Source: Kaistia defluvii (lineage in GTDB: Bacteria > Pseudomonadota > Alphaproteobacteria > Rhizobiales > Kaistiaceae). From it: 64,000 nt of DNA. The notes under the pieces were generated by a model, which had not been told where the DNA came from, did no database searches, and saw only the letters and a program-made list of their open reading frames with translations. The translations under genes and the position numbers were made by a program. How positions within the stretch are numbered: position 1 is the first letter of the stretch; each line of letters opens with the position of its first letter. This document shows positions 42,976-52,520 of the stretch, in pieces. The stretch covers positions 248,001 to 312,000 of the forward strand of contig NZ_JAPKNI010000001.1 in NCBI RefSeq assembly GCF_026343955.1, read 5' to 3'.

Positions 42976-45900
42976 CTACCAGCTCACGTTGAAGCCAATC
43001 CGCCCTCCGACCGCCTGTCCCTGCTCGCCATCCACCCGCGCAGCATAGTCACCGGATACGAAAAGGCTGACGGTCTCGGAAATGGCCATCGAGGCGTCGA
43101 GGTCGAGCTGGACCGATGTGCCGCCCAAACCTGAGTCGAAGGACGCGGCATTGGCGCCGGACAGGTCGGCGAATGTGACCTCCGTGCCATCTCCAAAAGC
43201 GTTCCACAGGCTGGCCCGTGCCGAGCCGGTGAACCGGGTGCCGTTTTCCAGCCGCCACGCACGACTGACGCGGGCGCCGATTCCACCGAGGACATCATTG
43301 GTTGCGTCGTACTGAACCGAGCCGAAGCGGTCCGCGCCATCATCGAAGGACAGGCGCTGATAAACGAGCTGGGCCTGCGGCTCGATCGCCCAGCCGCCGC
43401 CAAGGTCGAACCGGTAGCCCGACTCCACCGACGCGGTCAGGCCTAAACCGTCCGAACGCAGTTCCTCGCCAAGAACCGAGCTCGCACTCCCCTCCGTGAA
43501 GAAGGTGCCTTGAAGCACCGTATCGATATAGAGGCCGCTTGCCTGCGCATGCGTCCAGTACGCGCCGAGGGAGTAGGCGTCCATCGACACCTTGCCGGCC
43601 GCGCCGCCATAGACCGCATCGACATTGCCGCGCGCCTGACCGCTGCCGACATAGAAGCCGATGGTGTTCTGCACCGCCTCGCCAGGGTTCGAGGTCACAA
43701 GGTCGTAGCCGGCCTGGAAGCCGGCCAGATCGATATCGTAGCTGGGGCCATTGTTCAGGAAGCGGTTCAGCTGTGTCGCCGCGTTTCCGCCACTGGAACC
43801 CTGACTGCCCGTCTCGCCGAACAGACGAGCCCAGGCGGCATTGGCTTGCCCGCCCGGCTGGGTCGATCGTGCGGCCGCGCGTTCGGAATGGGTGCCGAGG
43901 ATCGCCATGCTGTAGTGCGAAGCGATGGCGGGAAGCGCGGTGTCGACGGCCACTTCCGGCCGCAGGTTCGGCAACGCGCCGGGTCCGGTGTCGCCTCCCT
44001 GGGTCGATCGTAGAAACCAGTCGTCGGTCCCTGACGCGCCGCCGCGATAGAGACCGTACTCATAGGCGCCGACAGCAACGCGACGCCCCAGCGCGAAGGC
44101 ATCGGGGTCGGTCTGGCCGCCATGGATGGCATGGATCAGGCCGATGCCATCGCCTGTGGTCAGGGCCACGGCACCGAGCGGTTGCACGATGATGCCGGTC
44201 TGACCCGTGGCCGTTCCGCCGTCGATGATGAGCTGGTCGCCTGCGCCTTCGCCGACGAAGGCGGCGTTCATGACGAGCGTGCCGTCGACGCCCTGATAGC
44301 TTCCAACCTCGAGGCTCTGGAAGACGGCCGGCGACGAACCCACAGGCTGCGCGAACGCGATTGTGCTGTGGCTGTTTACCAGTTCGTCGACCCTCGAGCT
44401 GACCGCCACTCCGGCAGCGGGAAGCACCCAGTGGCTGCCGTTCTGGAGCGAGAGGTCGATGACGGCATCGCTGGAGCGGGTCATGGCGCCGATCACCTGC
44501 GAATTGGAAGCGGTGAACTTGAGGTCGGTGCCGGCCGCCACCACCGCCATGCCGCTCGCCGCGGCAAGCGTGCTGTCGGTTACCGAGAGGGTGGCGGTGC
44601 GGCTCGTCGTTGCGCCCTCGACCGGGACGGCGGCCACCGCTGCCGCAGTCACGCCATGGGCGAGCACGCTCGTTCCGCTCAGATCGACCCGGGCGCCCTC
44701 GCCAAGCACAACCGCGTGGGCGTCAGCGCCATAGGTCGCCACCGAGCTGTCCTTGAGGTCGACCGTCGCGCCGTCACCCTGCGCGAGGATGCCGAAACTG
44801 CCCGCCGCGTGGGTCTCGACGTCAAGGCGCGTACCGAGCAGCTTCGCCGTTCCGTCCCCACCGGAAGCATGCAGGCCGCTGCCGGCGCCGTTCAGACGGA
44901 TCGAGCTGTCCGTGAGTTGCACCGTCCCGTTCGGCTCGACCCACGCGCCGCCGCCGCTGGTGAGATCGATGGCGACCCCATCGCCGTCGATCGTGGCCGG
45001 CGCGCCGCCGCCCGCATGCAGGCCGGCGAGCGCGCTACCGGTGATTTTCACACGGGTCAGCATGGCCTCGCCGTTGTCGCGCACGTCGACGCCGGTGCCG
45101 CTGACCTCATCGCCGTTCAACACGATGTTCACGTCGGCAAGGGCGAGCGATGCGGTGCCGGTCTCGGCACGCAGGAAAGCGCCATCACCGCCCAGCGAAG
45201 CGGCGATGTCGCCACCCAGGCCCAGTTCCACGCGTCCGCTGCTGCCGATGAAGATGGCAGGCACATAGTCCTGCAGCGGCGCGAGCGTGACGCGGCCGTC
45301 CGCGATGGCCGATCCGCCATTGGCCGCGTAGACGGCAGCGCGCGCGCCGAACGGCCCGCTGACCAGCCCGGTCCAGACCGTACCCGCTCCCACGACCTCG
45401 TTGGTGCTATCCGCGTCCACCTGGATCTGGCCGGCGGGGCCGTTCCAGTCGAGAATGGCCAGCAATTCCTTGAACAGATGCGCCGGTGCGTCGGGGTCGT
45501 CGGGATTGCTGGCGTTGAGGAGGATGGTGATCGTGCGGTCGTTCGCCCGGTCATACATGACCAGCACCTCGAAGCCGAGGCCGTTGCCCGTGTGGCCGAT
45601 GAAGCCGGAAATCTCGCCCATTCCGAAGCCGTAGCTGTCATATTCCGGGCTTAGCGGATCAGGCTCGCTGGAGCCGAATGACTTCAGCCGTTCGACGAAG
45701 TCGCGCTTGCTGAGCAGTTCGCCGCTTCCGACCGCCTTGCCCCAGCGCTCGGCATCGTCGATCAAGCCGACCAGCGCGCCCGAGGCGCCCGTGCCGCTGG
45801 CGTTGAACTCGGCCAGCGATATCGGGCCGTTGCCGTCGTCGAGGTCGATATACCCGACCGCGTTGGGTTCCGGCATCGTGCCGGCGCCCTGGTTGATCAC

Positions 45901-46596
45901 CGAGTTCAGCCCGAGCGGTTCCGTCAGGCGCTGGCGCACTTCTTCCGACCAGTCATTTCCCGTCGCCGCCGCGATGACCTCGCCGAGCAGCACGGTGTTG
46001 GTGTTGGAATATTCGTAAGAGGCGCCGGGCGCGAACTCGACCGGCTCGGCGAATGCGAAGGCGAGCAATTCAGCCGCCGTCCACGCCTTGCCCGGATCGT
46101 CGCCGAACTGCTCGCCGAAAGCGGCCGTCGCGGTATAGTTGACCAGGCCCGATCGCATCTCCGCGAGCTGGCGGATCGTGATCACGTCGCCATTGGGCAC
46201 GCCGTCCACATAATTTCCGACCGGATCGTCCAGTCCGATGCGCCCCTCTTCCGCCAGTTGCAGGATGACCGTGGTCACGAACGACTTGGTGACGCTGCGA
46301 AAGCCGAAATAGGTGTCCGCCGTGGGTGCCGCGCCGTTGGCGACATCCGCGACGCCGGAGTTCGACGTCCAGCGCACGTCGCCCTGCCGGATGGCGACCG
46401 AGGCGCCCGGGATGCGCTTGTCGATCAGGGCCTGATCGATGGCAGCCTGAAGCTCGGACGCGGTCGTCGAATTGTCCCACGGCATACTGGCGGGAAGGCC
46501 CTGGGCGAGCGCGATCGTGCCATGGGTGGAGAGCATCAGAAAGGCGGCAAGCAGCGAGAGCCGCCGCGTCTTCCTCCAAGCAAGAATGTCGTTCAA
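42976..46596 (-). CDS. Autotransporter with an N-terminal beta-lactamase-fold serine hydrolase passenger
   Basis: A 1206-residue fusion. A signal peptide of about 31 residues is followed by a serine hydrolase of the class C beta-lactamase/DD-peptidase fold: S101-V-T-K104 (catalytic Ser and Lys), Y196-S-N198 and GHTGNG near 335 (the third, HTG/KTG-like element). Residues about 395-850 are repeats of the right-handed beta-helix kind, with Asn/Gly-rich turns such as DSSIRLNGAGSGLHASGG. The C-terminal 270 residues are an autotransporter beta-barrel, ending in an aromatic residue (FNVSW). The passenger is therefore displayed on or released from the outer membrane. This is an unusual combination, since most such hydrolases are plain periplasmic proteins. 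The gene is downstream of another serine hydrolase gene. Confidence 0.85.
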   Translation of the reverse strand: MNDILAWRKTRRLSLLAAFLMLSTHGTIALAQGLPASMPWDNSTTASELQAAIDQALIDKRIPGASVAIRQGDVRWTSNSGVADVANGAAPTADTYFGFRSVTKSFVTTVILQLAEEGRIGLDDPVGNYVDGVPNGDVITIRQLAEMRSGLVNYTATAAFGEQFGDDPGKAWTAAELLAFAFAEPVEFAPGASYEYSNTNTVLLGEVIAAATGNDWSEEVRQRLTEPLGLNSVINQGAGTMPEPNAVGYIDLDDGNGPISLAEFNASGTGASGALVGLIDDAERWGKAVGSGELLSKRDFVERLKSFGSSEPDPLSPEYDSYGFGMGEISGFIGHTGNGLGFEVLVMYDRANDRTITILLNASNPDDPDAPAHLFKELLAILDWNGPAGQIQVDADSTNEVVGAGTVWTGLVSGPFGARAAVYAANGGSAIADGRVTLAPLQDYVPAIFIGSSGRVELGLGGDIAASLGGDGAFLRAETGTASLALADVNIVLNGDEVSGTGVDVRDNGEAMLTRVKITGSALAGLHAGGGAPATIDGDGVAIDLTSGGGAWVEPNGTVQLTDSSIRLNGAGSGLHASGGDGTAKLLGTRLDVETHAAGSFGILAQGDGATVDLKDSSVATYGADAHAVVLGEGARVDLSGTSVLAHGVTAAAVAAVPVEGATTSRTATLSVTDSTLAAASGMAVVAAGTDLKFTASNSQVIGAMTRSSDAVIDLSLQNGSHWVLPAAGVAVSSRVDELVNSHSTIAFAQPVGSSPAVFQSLEVGSYQGVDGTLVMNAAFVGEGAGDQLIIDGGTATGQTGIIVQPLGAVALTTGDGIGLIHAIHGGQTDPDAFALGRRVAVGAYEYGLYRGGASGTDDWFLRSTQGGDTGPGALPNLRPEVAVDTALPAIASHYSMAILGTHSERAAARSTQPGGQANAAWARLFGETGSQGSSGGNAATQLNRFLNNGPSYDIDLAGFQAGYDLVTSNPGEAVQNTIGFYVGSGQARGNVDAVYGGAAGKVSMDAYSLGAYWTHAQASGLYIDTVLQGTFFTEGSASSVLGEELRSDGLGLTASVESGYRFDLGGGWAIEPQAQLVYQRLSFDDGADRFGSVQYDATNDVLGGIGARVSRAWRLENGTRFTGSARASLWNAFGDGTEVTFADLSGANAASFDSGLGGTSVQLDLDASMAISETVSLFVSGDYAARVDGEQGQAVGGRIGFNVSW

Positions 46597-46642
46597 CGCC
46601 CGTCCCCCATGACTTTGTCACCATTGGCCCACCCCGCGCGGG

Positions 46643-48202
46643 TCACTCCCGCGCGAACGTGCCCAGTCCGTTCTGGTTGAGATGTTCGATGGTCACGGCA
46701 CCGAAGCTCGCCGCGTCCTTATGGAAGGTGGCGAGGGAGATGGAGCCGTCGGTCTCGTTCTCGCTGGACGGTTCAAACGTGAAGGCGTCGCCGTCCCAAT
46801 GCTCCAACGTGTATTGCGTCGCAGCCGGACCGAGCCGTACCGCCAGCCCCTCTCCGCTCCGGACGATTTTGAGGGTGCCGTAATAGTCGCTGCGGTAGGT
46901 GCCGACATAATCGGCAAGCCTGGCGGCGGGCGCCGGGTTCCCTGGCCGTTCCTTCCCAGCGAGGCTGCCCGCTGGCCGGTTCACCGCCGTCAGCCTTGGG
47001 CCGTAGGCCGCCAGCCAGTCCCGCTCGATCTCGCCGAACTGCACGAGATCGGTGAATTCCGCGGCCAGCGCTTCGGGGGCTCCGAGGGGCCACGCATTGG
47101 TGAGCACGACGATGCCCACGCCTGCCGAGGGAAGCAGGGTGAAGGCGGTGGCCGCGCCACTAGAGAAGGCGCCGGAATGGGAGAGCTGGACCCGCCCTGC
47201 GGGGTTGATGCTCACATTGAAGCCGTAGCCATAGAAACCGGGCCGGGCAGAGACGGCCGGCGAAGGGCTGGAGATCATCTCGGCCGAGATCGTCGGCAGC
47301 AACGCCTGGGGGTCGATGACCAGCTTGCCCGCATAGGTGCCGCCCTGCAGCACCATCGCCATCCAGCGCGCGATGTCGTTCACCGAGGAACTGACGCCTC
47401 CTGCCGGCGCCTGCGCGTCGGGCTTGCGCTGATATTTGGGCGCGAAGCTGCCATTCACCGGGACATGGTTCACGGCCTTGTTGGCGCGCTTGTCGTAATC
47501 GACGAAGCGCGAACTGGTTGAGGTCATGCCCAGCGGCTTGTAGAGCGCATCTTCGGAAAGCGTCGCCCAGTCCTTCCCGGCCGCCACCGCCACGGCTTCC
47601 GCACCAGCGGTAAAGCCGAAATTCGTGTAGGCGTAGGAGATCCGGAACGGGTCCAGCGGCAGTAGACGCAGCCGCTCCAGCACCGCGCGCCGGTCAAAGC
47701 CGATATCCTCCAGATTGTCGCCGCCATGGTCCGGCAGGCCGGAACGATGCGACATCAGATCGGCGATGGTGACGTGCTCGCTGACCCATGGGTCCTGCAG
47801 GCGGAACCACGGCAGATGTCGGATGACCGGCGTCTCCCAGCTCACCGTTCCGGCACCCACCTCGTGGGCGACGACCGTGCCGGCGATCGCCTTCGACATC
47901 GAGGCCAGCTGGAACACCGTGTCGGCGTCGACCTTGTCTGGCGCGCCCACCCTGCGGATCCCGAAACCCTTGGCGTAGACGGTCTTGCCGTCCTTCACCA
48001 CCGCAACCGCCATGCCCGGAATGCCGGTCTCCTTCATCAACGCGTCGGCAAGGCCGTCGAGTCGCGCGACTGCCGCGTCGACCTGGCGGTCGGAAATCGG
48101 AACGGCGGAGATGAAAGGCGGGGGCGGAAGATTCTCGGCTCTTGCGGGCAAGGCGACGAAGATCAGGGCAGATCCGACCGCCACGAAGCTAGGTGTCTTC
48201 AT
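46643..48202 (-). CDS. Secreted serine hydrolase of the beta-lactamase/penicillin-binding-protein fold
   Basis: A 519-residue exported protein. The signal peptide ends at about residue 22 (ARA-E). The catalytic set is S101-M-S-K104, Y192-T-N194 and a HSG element (LSHSGAFSSG) near 350. The C-terminal 100 residues form a separate lipocalin-like domain (LADYVGTYRSDYYGTLKIVRSGEGLAVRLG), as in many esterase/peptidase members. It could be an esterase, peptidase or D-aminoacylase; true beta-lactamase activity is not implied. The start at 48202 has GGGG eight bases upstream; an ATG at 48220 is possible. It is 46 bases upstream of the autotransporter gene and likely in one operon. Confidence 0.83.
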   Translation of the reverse strand: MKTPSFVAVGSALIFVALPARAENLPPPPFISAVPISDRQVDAAVARLDGLADALMKETGIPGMAVAVVKDGKTVYAKGFGIRRVGAPDKVDADTVFQLASMSKAIAGTVVAHEVGAGTVSWETPVIRHLPWFRLQDPWVSEHVTIADLMSHRSGLPDHGGDNLEDIGFDRRAVLERLRLLPLDPFRISYAYTNFGFTAGAEAVAVAAGKDWATLSEDALYKPLGMTSTSSRFVDYDKRANKAVNHVPVNGSFAPKYQRKPDAQAPAGGVSSSVNDIARWMAMVLQGGTYAGKLVIDPQALLPTISAEMISSPSPAVSARPGFYGYGFNVSINPAGRVQLSHSGAFSSGAATAFTLLPSAGVGIVVLTNAWPLGAPEALAAEFTDLVQFGEIERDWLAAYGPRLTAVNRPAGSLAGKERPGNPAPAARLADYVGTYRSDYYGTLKIVRSGEGLAVRLGPAATQYTLEHWDGDAFTFEPSSENETDGSISLATFHKDAASFGAVTIEHLNQNGLGTFARE

Positions 48203-48561
48203 CCAGGCATCCCCTGCCATGATCCAGAAAATAAGGGACTCGTCGCGCGCCAGCGCGACGGGCGTGATCGACGCCCGGTTTCGCGACGCGCGCATCGACA
48301 GCGATCGGGGCCGGCCAGGCCCGTGGCTATAGCAGGCGATTGTTTGCCTGATATTTGAAAGCGGGCCTCATTCGGAGGGCACCCCGGTCATGCGCGACAC
48401 CGGCTGCCGCGGACATAGCCCGACGCCACTTCCCAAACGGAAAGTCCTGACCGGAAGGCTGTGCACCCTTACGGCATGGACCGGACGCCAGGCTTCGTCC
48501 ATTCTGGCGCCCTGTGTTCGGGATGCATGCCGCGTCGACCGGCAGACTGGGGCGAGTTCGG
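48203..48561. other. Divergent gap between serine hydrolase and winged-helix regulator
   Basis: This 359-base gap has no gene. It should hold the divergent promoters of the two hydrolase genes and of the regulator. A TATAG-type element lies at 48327-48335 on either strand, and the 48340-48360 part is AT-rich, but no convincing -35 or operator repeat was found. Its left third is GC-rich with several short CGCG inverted repeats. Confidence 0.4.
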
Positions 48562-50178
48562 ATGAAGGGTGAGATGCCGCAACTCGGCGGATCGGCGATG
48601 GGCGATGTCGTCCTGGATGACACATGCCTGTTCGCGCATCGCAACGGGGAGCAGATCCGGTTCACGCGCAGCGAGCGCGCCCTCCTTCTCGTGCTTTCCC
48701 GGAATCCGCACCGCCTGATGCAGCGCAGTCAGTTGCTCGACGCGATCGCGCCGACCCAGGCCGATGCCTCCGACCGCAATGTCGACTTTCTCGTCAACCG
48801 CCTGCGAACCAAGCTCGGCGACAACGCAAGGTCCCCCCGATTCATCGCCACGCAATATGGCGAAGGCTATGTCTGGATCGCGACGAAGCTTCCGCCCGTC
48901 GTCCCCCGGCCCGATCCGGCGCCGATCAGCCGACTTCTCGCGATAGCCCCTGTCGTCCCATCGCATGACAAGCGCCTGGCTGACCGTGCGTCCGCCGTTA
49001 CCACCCATATGCGGGCCATGATCGCAGGCCGGCTCGGCGCCGGCGAGACCGTGACCCTCCTGGGGCGTGATGACGAGGCGGCAACGCAGGCGTCGCGCTA
49101 TGTCCTCAAGGTCAGCTTCCAGGACAACGGCGAGCGGCTGGATTGCACCGCCACCCTGCGCGAAGGGCCGTCACGCCGCATCATCCGGGCTTTCCGGCTC
49201 GAATTCGGCAGCGCCGCCATGGCCGGGCTCGTTCCGGAGGTGGAGCGCGCCTCGATCGGTATCATCGAGGCATTGCAGCGCAATCTGGCCGAGGCCTCGG
49301 AGGGGCTTGGCACCCCCGAGGACCAGCCGTACGAAATCCGCCAGCGCAAGGCATCGAGCCTCCTGTCCGCCTCCAACCCGAACTGGCTGGAAAAGGGGCT
49401 GCAACTGCGTGATGCGCGGACGCAGGATCCGGGCAGTGCGGATATCGCCCTGCAATGGTGCCTGCATCTGTTTGCACGCCTCGTCCTCACCAATCCCTTC
49501 ATCGGCATCGGCCGCGACGAGCGCGACGAGATCGAGAGCGAGATCGAGGCGACCGTGCTGGATTGCCTGCCGCTGATCCACACCAACCCGCTGCTGATGC
49601 TGACCGCCGCCAAGCTGCTCTATTTCATCGATCGCGGCCATCTCGAGCTGGCGGAGGATCTTGCGGGCAGGGCTTTTGACCGTATGGCGGACTCGGCCGC
49701 CGCCCTGCCGGTGCTCGGGCAGTTGCGGCAGGCGCGCGGCGACTTCGCCGCTGCGGTGGCCTTCTTCGATCGCGGCCTCGATATGGCCGATCCCGATTCC
49801 GCGTTCGAACTGCACATGCGTGTCCTGAAAAACATCGCGCTGCTGGCGGCCGGCGACCGCGAGGCGCTGCAGGTGCCGGCGGAGTTCTCCTACGAAAGCC
49901 CGCATTCGCCGCCGGATCTCAGCGTGATGGTCACCGCGCTGATCACGCCGGCCGGCCAACAACTGCCGAAATCCGTCACCGATGTCCTGATCGCAGCCGG
50001 CCACGAAGGCGTGCGCAATGCGATCGAATACACCTACATGACGTCGGTGCGCCAGCTCACCTCGCTGCAGGCGCGCGCCAACATCATGCAGGGGCTCATC
50101 GGCCATTTGACCAAGCTGCATGGCAAGACTGTGGTCACGCCTTTCGTGCGTATCGGAACCGGTCTGCTCGCGGCCTAG
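48562..50178 (+). CDS. Winged-helix (OmpR/CadC-like) regulator with a large sensor domain
   Basis: A protein of about 538 residues. The N-terminal 90 residues form an OmpR/PhoB-type winged helix, with RFTRSERALLLVLSRNPHRLMQRSQLLDAI, DRNVDFLVNRLRTKLGDNARSPRFIATQYGEGYVW as the recognition helix and wing. The rest is helical, includes TPR-like segments (AADSAAALPVLGQLRQARGDFAAAVAFFDRGLDMA) and has no clear membrane segment, so it differs from membrane-bound CadC. Regulators of this shape often control toxins or secreted enzymes. It is divergent from the two serine hydrolase genes and probably controls them. Start is uncertain between ATG at 48562 and ATG at 48574. Confidence 0.72.
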   Translation: MKGEMPQLGGSAMGDVVLDDTCLFAHRNGEQIRFTRSERALLLVLSRNPHRLMQRSQLLDAIAPTQADASDRNVDFLVNRLRTKLGDNARSPRFIATQYGEGYVWIATKLPPVVPRPDPAPISRLLAIAPVVPSHDKRLADRASAVTTHMRAMIAGRLGAGETVTLLGRDDEAATQASRYVLKVSFQDNGERLDCTATLREGPSRRIIRAFRLEFGSAAMAGLVPEVERASIGIIEALQRNLAEASEGLGTPEDQPYEIRQRKASSLLSASNPNWLEKGLQLRDARTQDPGSADIALQWCLHLFARLVLTNPFIGIGRDERDEIESEIEATVLDCLPLIHTNPLLMLTAAKLLYFIDRGHLELAEDLAGRAFDRMADSAAALPVLGQLRQARGDFAAAVAFFDRGLDMADPDSAFELHMRVLKNIALLAAGDREALQVPAEFSYESPHSPPDLSVMVTALITPAGQQLPKSVTDVLIAAGHEGVRNAIEYTYMTSVRQLTSLQARANIMQGLIGHLTKLHGKTVVTPFVRIGTGLLAA

Positions 50179-50319
50179 GCACGCGCTTCGGCGCCCAATA
50201 CGCGACCGACGCCTACGAAAATTCTGCTCAGGCCAATTTCTCGCTGACGTTCTGATATCGACGTCACCGAGGACAGCGAGCCGAAGGACTGGTTCCCGCC
50301 GCGCGGGGCGACGGAGAAT

Positions 50320-51783
50320 TCATCGCCGGTCCCATGGCTGAGCTTCAGCCTGGCGGCTTTCGGCCCCGGCCCCGCGAGGCAGCCCAGCCTCCTGCGGGGG
50401 CGACCCGGCTCGTCGGCCCAGAAGCGCCAGGATGACTGCGAGCAGCGTCAGGCCCGCCGCGATCACGAATGTGGCCGTGAAGGCGTCGCCGATGGCCCGC
50501 GGAGAGGCGCTGGCAATGGCCTCCGTTCCAACCGCCGTTGCGAAAAGGGTTGCCATGACGGAGGCGCCGGTCATGAAACCGAGATTGCGGGAGAGGCCGA
50601 GCAATCCAGACACCACGCCGCGCTGTTCATCCCGGGCCGCGAGCATCACGAGGGTGTTGTTCGCGGCCAGGAACAGTTGGAAACCAGGCGTCAGGATGAC
50701 CAGCGCGGCGACATAGCCGGCTATGCCGAACCACCGGGGCAGCAAGGCCAGACAGATCAGGCCAACGGCCATCTCCGCCAGACCCGCCACAAGCACGCGT
50801 GGCGCCCCGAAACGGTCGGTGAGACGACCGGCTGGAAGTCCCGCCAGCGCGGCGGTCACGGGTCCCGCCGCCAGGACAAGACCGACCAGCGCCTCGTTCA
50901 GGCCGAGGCCGAATGCCAGGAAGAACGGTCCGACAACCAGGGTCGACATCATGCCGGTGGTGACCAGCAGGTTCATCATCAGGGAGGCGCGAATGGCCCG
51001 GTTGCGCAGGATCGCCACGGGCACCAGCGGGGATGCGGATCGGGCCTCGACGACAACGAAGAGCCCGAGGGCCAGAAGCGCGGTAGGAAGGGAGAGGCCC
51101 AGCCCCCAGCCGGCACCCGCTCTCCCCCCACCGGTCGCCAGGGCATAGGCCGTGAGGGCAACGGCGAGCAGAGCGGCGCCGGGCCAGTCCATCGAGCCGC
51201 CCCGGCCGCGTGTGCCGACCGGCGGCGTCGGCATGGCAAACAGGGCCAGGCACAGGACGGGAAGCGCGATTCCAGCCAGCAGAACGAAGCCCGCCCGCCA
51301 ACCGAAACCGGCCATCACCATGCCGCCAAGAGACGGGCCGAGCGCCGTTCCGATCGCAGACATCGCACCGAGCAGTCCCATTGCCGACCCGGTCCGTTCC
51401 TTGGCCACGGCCTCGCGCACGATCGAAAGCGGCAGTGCCATGAGGATCGCGCCGGCCATACCCTGGGCCGCCCGTGCCGCGATGAGTGCCGCCAGTGTCG
51501 GGGCGACCGCGCAGAGAACCGAAGCCACCGCGAACAGCAGCAGGCCGGCGATCAGCACCCTGCGACGTCCAAGCAGATCCCCGAGCCTTCCAGCCAGCAC
51601 GATCGCCACGGTGGCGGCAATCAGATAGGCGAGCACCACCCATTGGACGCTCGACACCGGTGCCGAATAGACCCGGCTGAGGGTTGGAAGCGCCACCGAG
51701 GCGATGCTGACGCCCAGCGATGCCAGCAGCATGGCCGCTGCGAGCACGGGCAGGGAAAGGTCCAATCGGGGCGTGGCGGTCAC
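50320..51783 (-). CDS. MFS drug-efflux-type transporter (14 segments)
   Basis: A 487-residue major facilitator of the DHA2 (EmrB/QacA-like) class. It has 14 predicted membrane segments, with SVALPTLSRVYSAPVSSVQWVVLAYLIAATVAIVLAGRLGDLLGRRRVL in the first third (the MFS loop motif GRLGDLLGRR) and a GxxLGPSLGG motif in segment 5 (GTALGPSLGGMVMAGFGWR), typical of exporters. A GTG start at 51783 is used. It is divergent from a MerR-type regulator; between them lies a near-perfect SoxR-box-like palindrome. Export of drugs or redox-active compounds is likely, but the substrate is unknown. Confidence 0.85.
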   Translation of the reverse strand: MTATPRLDLSLPVLAAAMLLASLGVSIASVALPTLSRVYSAPVSSVQWVVLAYLIAATVAIVLAGRLGDLLGRRRVLIAGLLLFAVASVLCAVAPTLAALIAARAAQGMAGAILMALPLSIVREAVAKERTGSAMGLLGAMSAIGTALGPSLGGMVMAGFGWRAGFVLLAGIALPVLCLALFAMPTPPVGTRGRGGSMDWPGAALLAVALTAYALATGGGRAGAGWGLGLSLPTALLALGLFVVVEARSASPLVPVAILRNRAIRASLMMNLLVTTGMMSTLVVGPFFLAFGLGLNEALVGLVLAAGPVTAALAGLPAGRLTDRFGAPRVLVAGLAEMAVGLICLALLPRWFGIAGYVAALVILTPGFQLFLAANNTLVMLAARDEQRGVVSGLLGLSRNLGFMTGASVMATLFATAVGTEAIASASPRAIGDAFTATFVIAAGLTLLAVILALLGRRAGSPPQEAGLPRGAGAESRQAEAQPWDRR

Positions 51784-51826
51784 GGCGGCTCTCTTGTCGT
51801 TGTTGCAAGTCGCCGCTACGCTGCCA

Positions 51827-51848
51827 CTTCAAGTCAACTTGAGGTCAA
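51827..51848 (-). promoter_or_regulatory. SoxR-box-like operator of the MFS gene
   Basis: CTTCAAGTCAACTTGAGG at 51827-51844 differs from the SoxR-box CCTCAAGTTAACTTGAGG at two positions. On the leftward strand it lies directly after TTGACC (51843-51848), which would be the -35 of the MFS gene, the layout used by MerR-family activators. Confidence 0.6.
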
Positions 51849-51850
51849 GC

Positions 51851-52300
51851 ATGAATCTTCTCGATATCGGCGTTCTTGCGGAGAGAAGCGGCGTGCCGGC
51901 CTCGACGCTGCGTTACTACGAGGAAATTGGACTGATTGAATCGGTCGGGCGGCGGGGGCTGCGCCGGCAGTTCGACGGCGCGGCGCTCACCCAGCTTGCC
52001 TTGATCGCGCTCGGCAAGACGGCGGGTTTTGCGCTGGAGGAGATCAGGGGGATGTTTGGCAAGGACGGTTCGCCCGATCTCCCGCGCGCGGCACTGCACC
52101 AGCGCGCCGACAAGCTCGATCTCCAGATCCGCGAGCTCACGACCCTCCGGAACGCACTCCGCCATGTCGCGGACTGCCGGGCGGCGTCCCATATGGAATG
52201 CCCGAAGTTCCGCAGGCTATTGCGTCTGGCGTCGCCCCCGCAGCGGGATCCCGCCCCTCGCCCACGACGTCTGAATCAGGGAAAAGCCGATCCTGCATGA
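51851..52300 (+). CDS. MerR-family transcriptional regulator
   Basis: A 149-residue MerR-type protein. The DNA-binding part reads LLDIGVLAERSGVPASTLRYYEEIGLIESVGRRGLRRQF, and a dimerisation helix follows. The C-terminal end has two cysteines (DCRAASHMECPKF) but lacks the four-cysteine [2Fe-2S] set of true SoxR, despite the SoxR-box-like operator. It therefore probably senses something other than superoxide. It is divergent from the MFS pump and likely activates it. Its gene starts only 67 bases from the MFS start. Confidence 0.82.
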   Translation: MNLLDIGVLAERSGVPASTLRYYEEIGLIESVGRRGLRRQFDGAALTQLALIALGKTAGFALEEIRGMFGKDGSPDLPRAALHQRADKLDLQIRELTTLRNALRHVADCRAASHMECPKFRRLLRLASPPQRDPAPRPRRLNQGKADPA

Positions 52301-52520
52301 GGATGGCTCCTGCCGATTCTGGATCGCCTGGGCCCGGATCGACGTTCGGGATCCCCAAAACAGGGTTATGTCAGATGGACAGGCGATCTCGATCCTGTGG
52401 GCCGGCGCTCATGGACTGGCGGCAATCTTCGCGCGGGGCCGGATCCCGGCCTGGTGGCTCAACCGGTGTTTACAAGCACCTGGCGCGATTGTTCCGCGTC
52501 GATCCGCCCCGGCAAAAGCT

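Noticed and set aside
46643-48202. Calling the hydrolase a beta-lactamase resistance gene
   Set aside because: The motif set is shared by esterases and peptidases; the extra C-terminal domain and context do not point to antibiotic resistance.
51851-52300. Calling the MerR-family protein SoxR
   Set aside because: It lacks the four-cysteine iron-sulphur set even though the operator looks like a SoxR-box.
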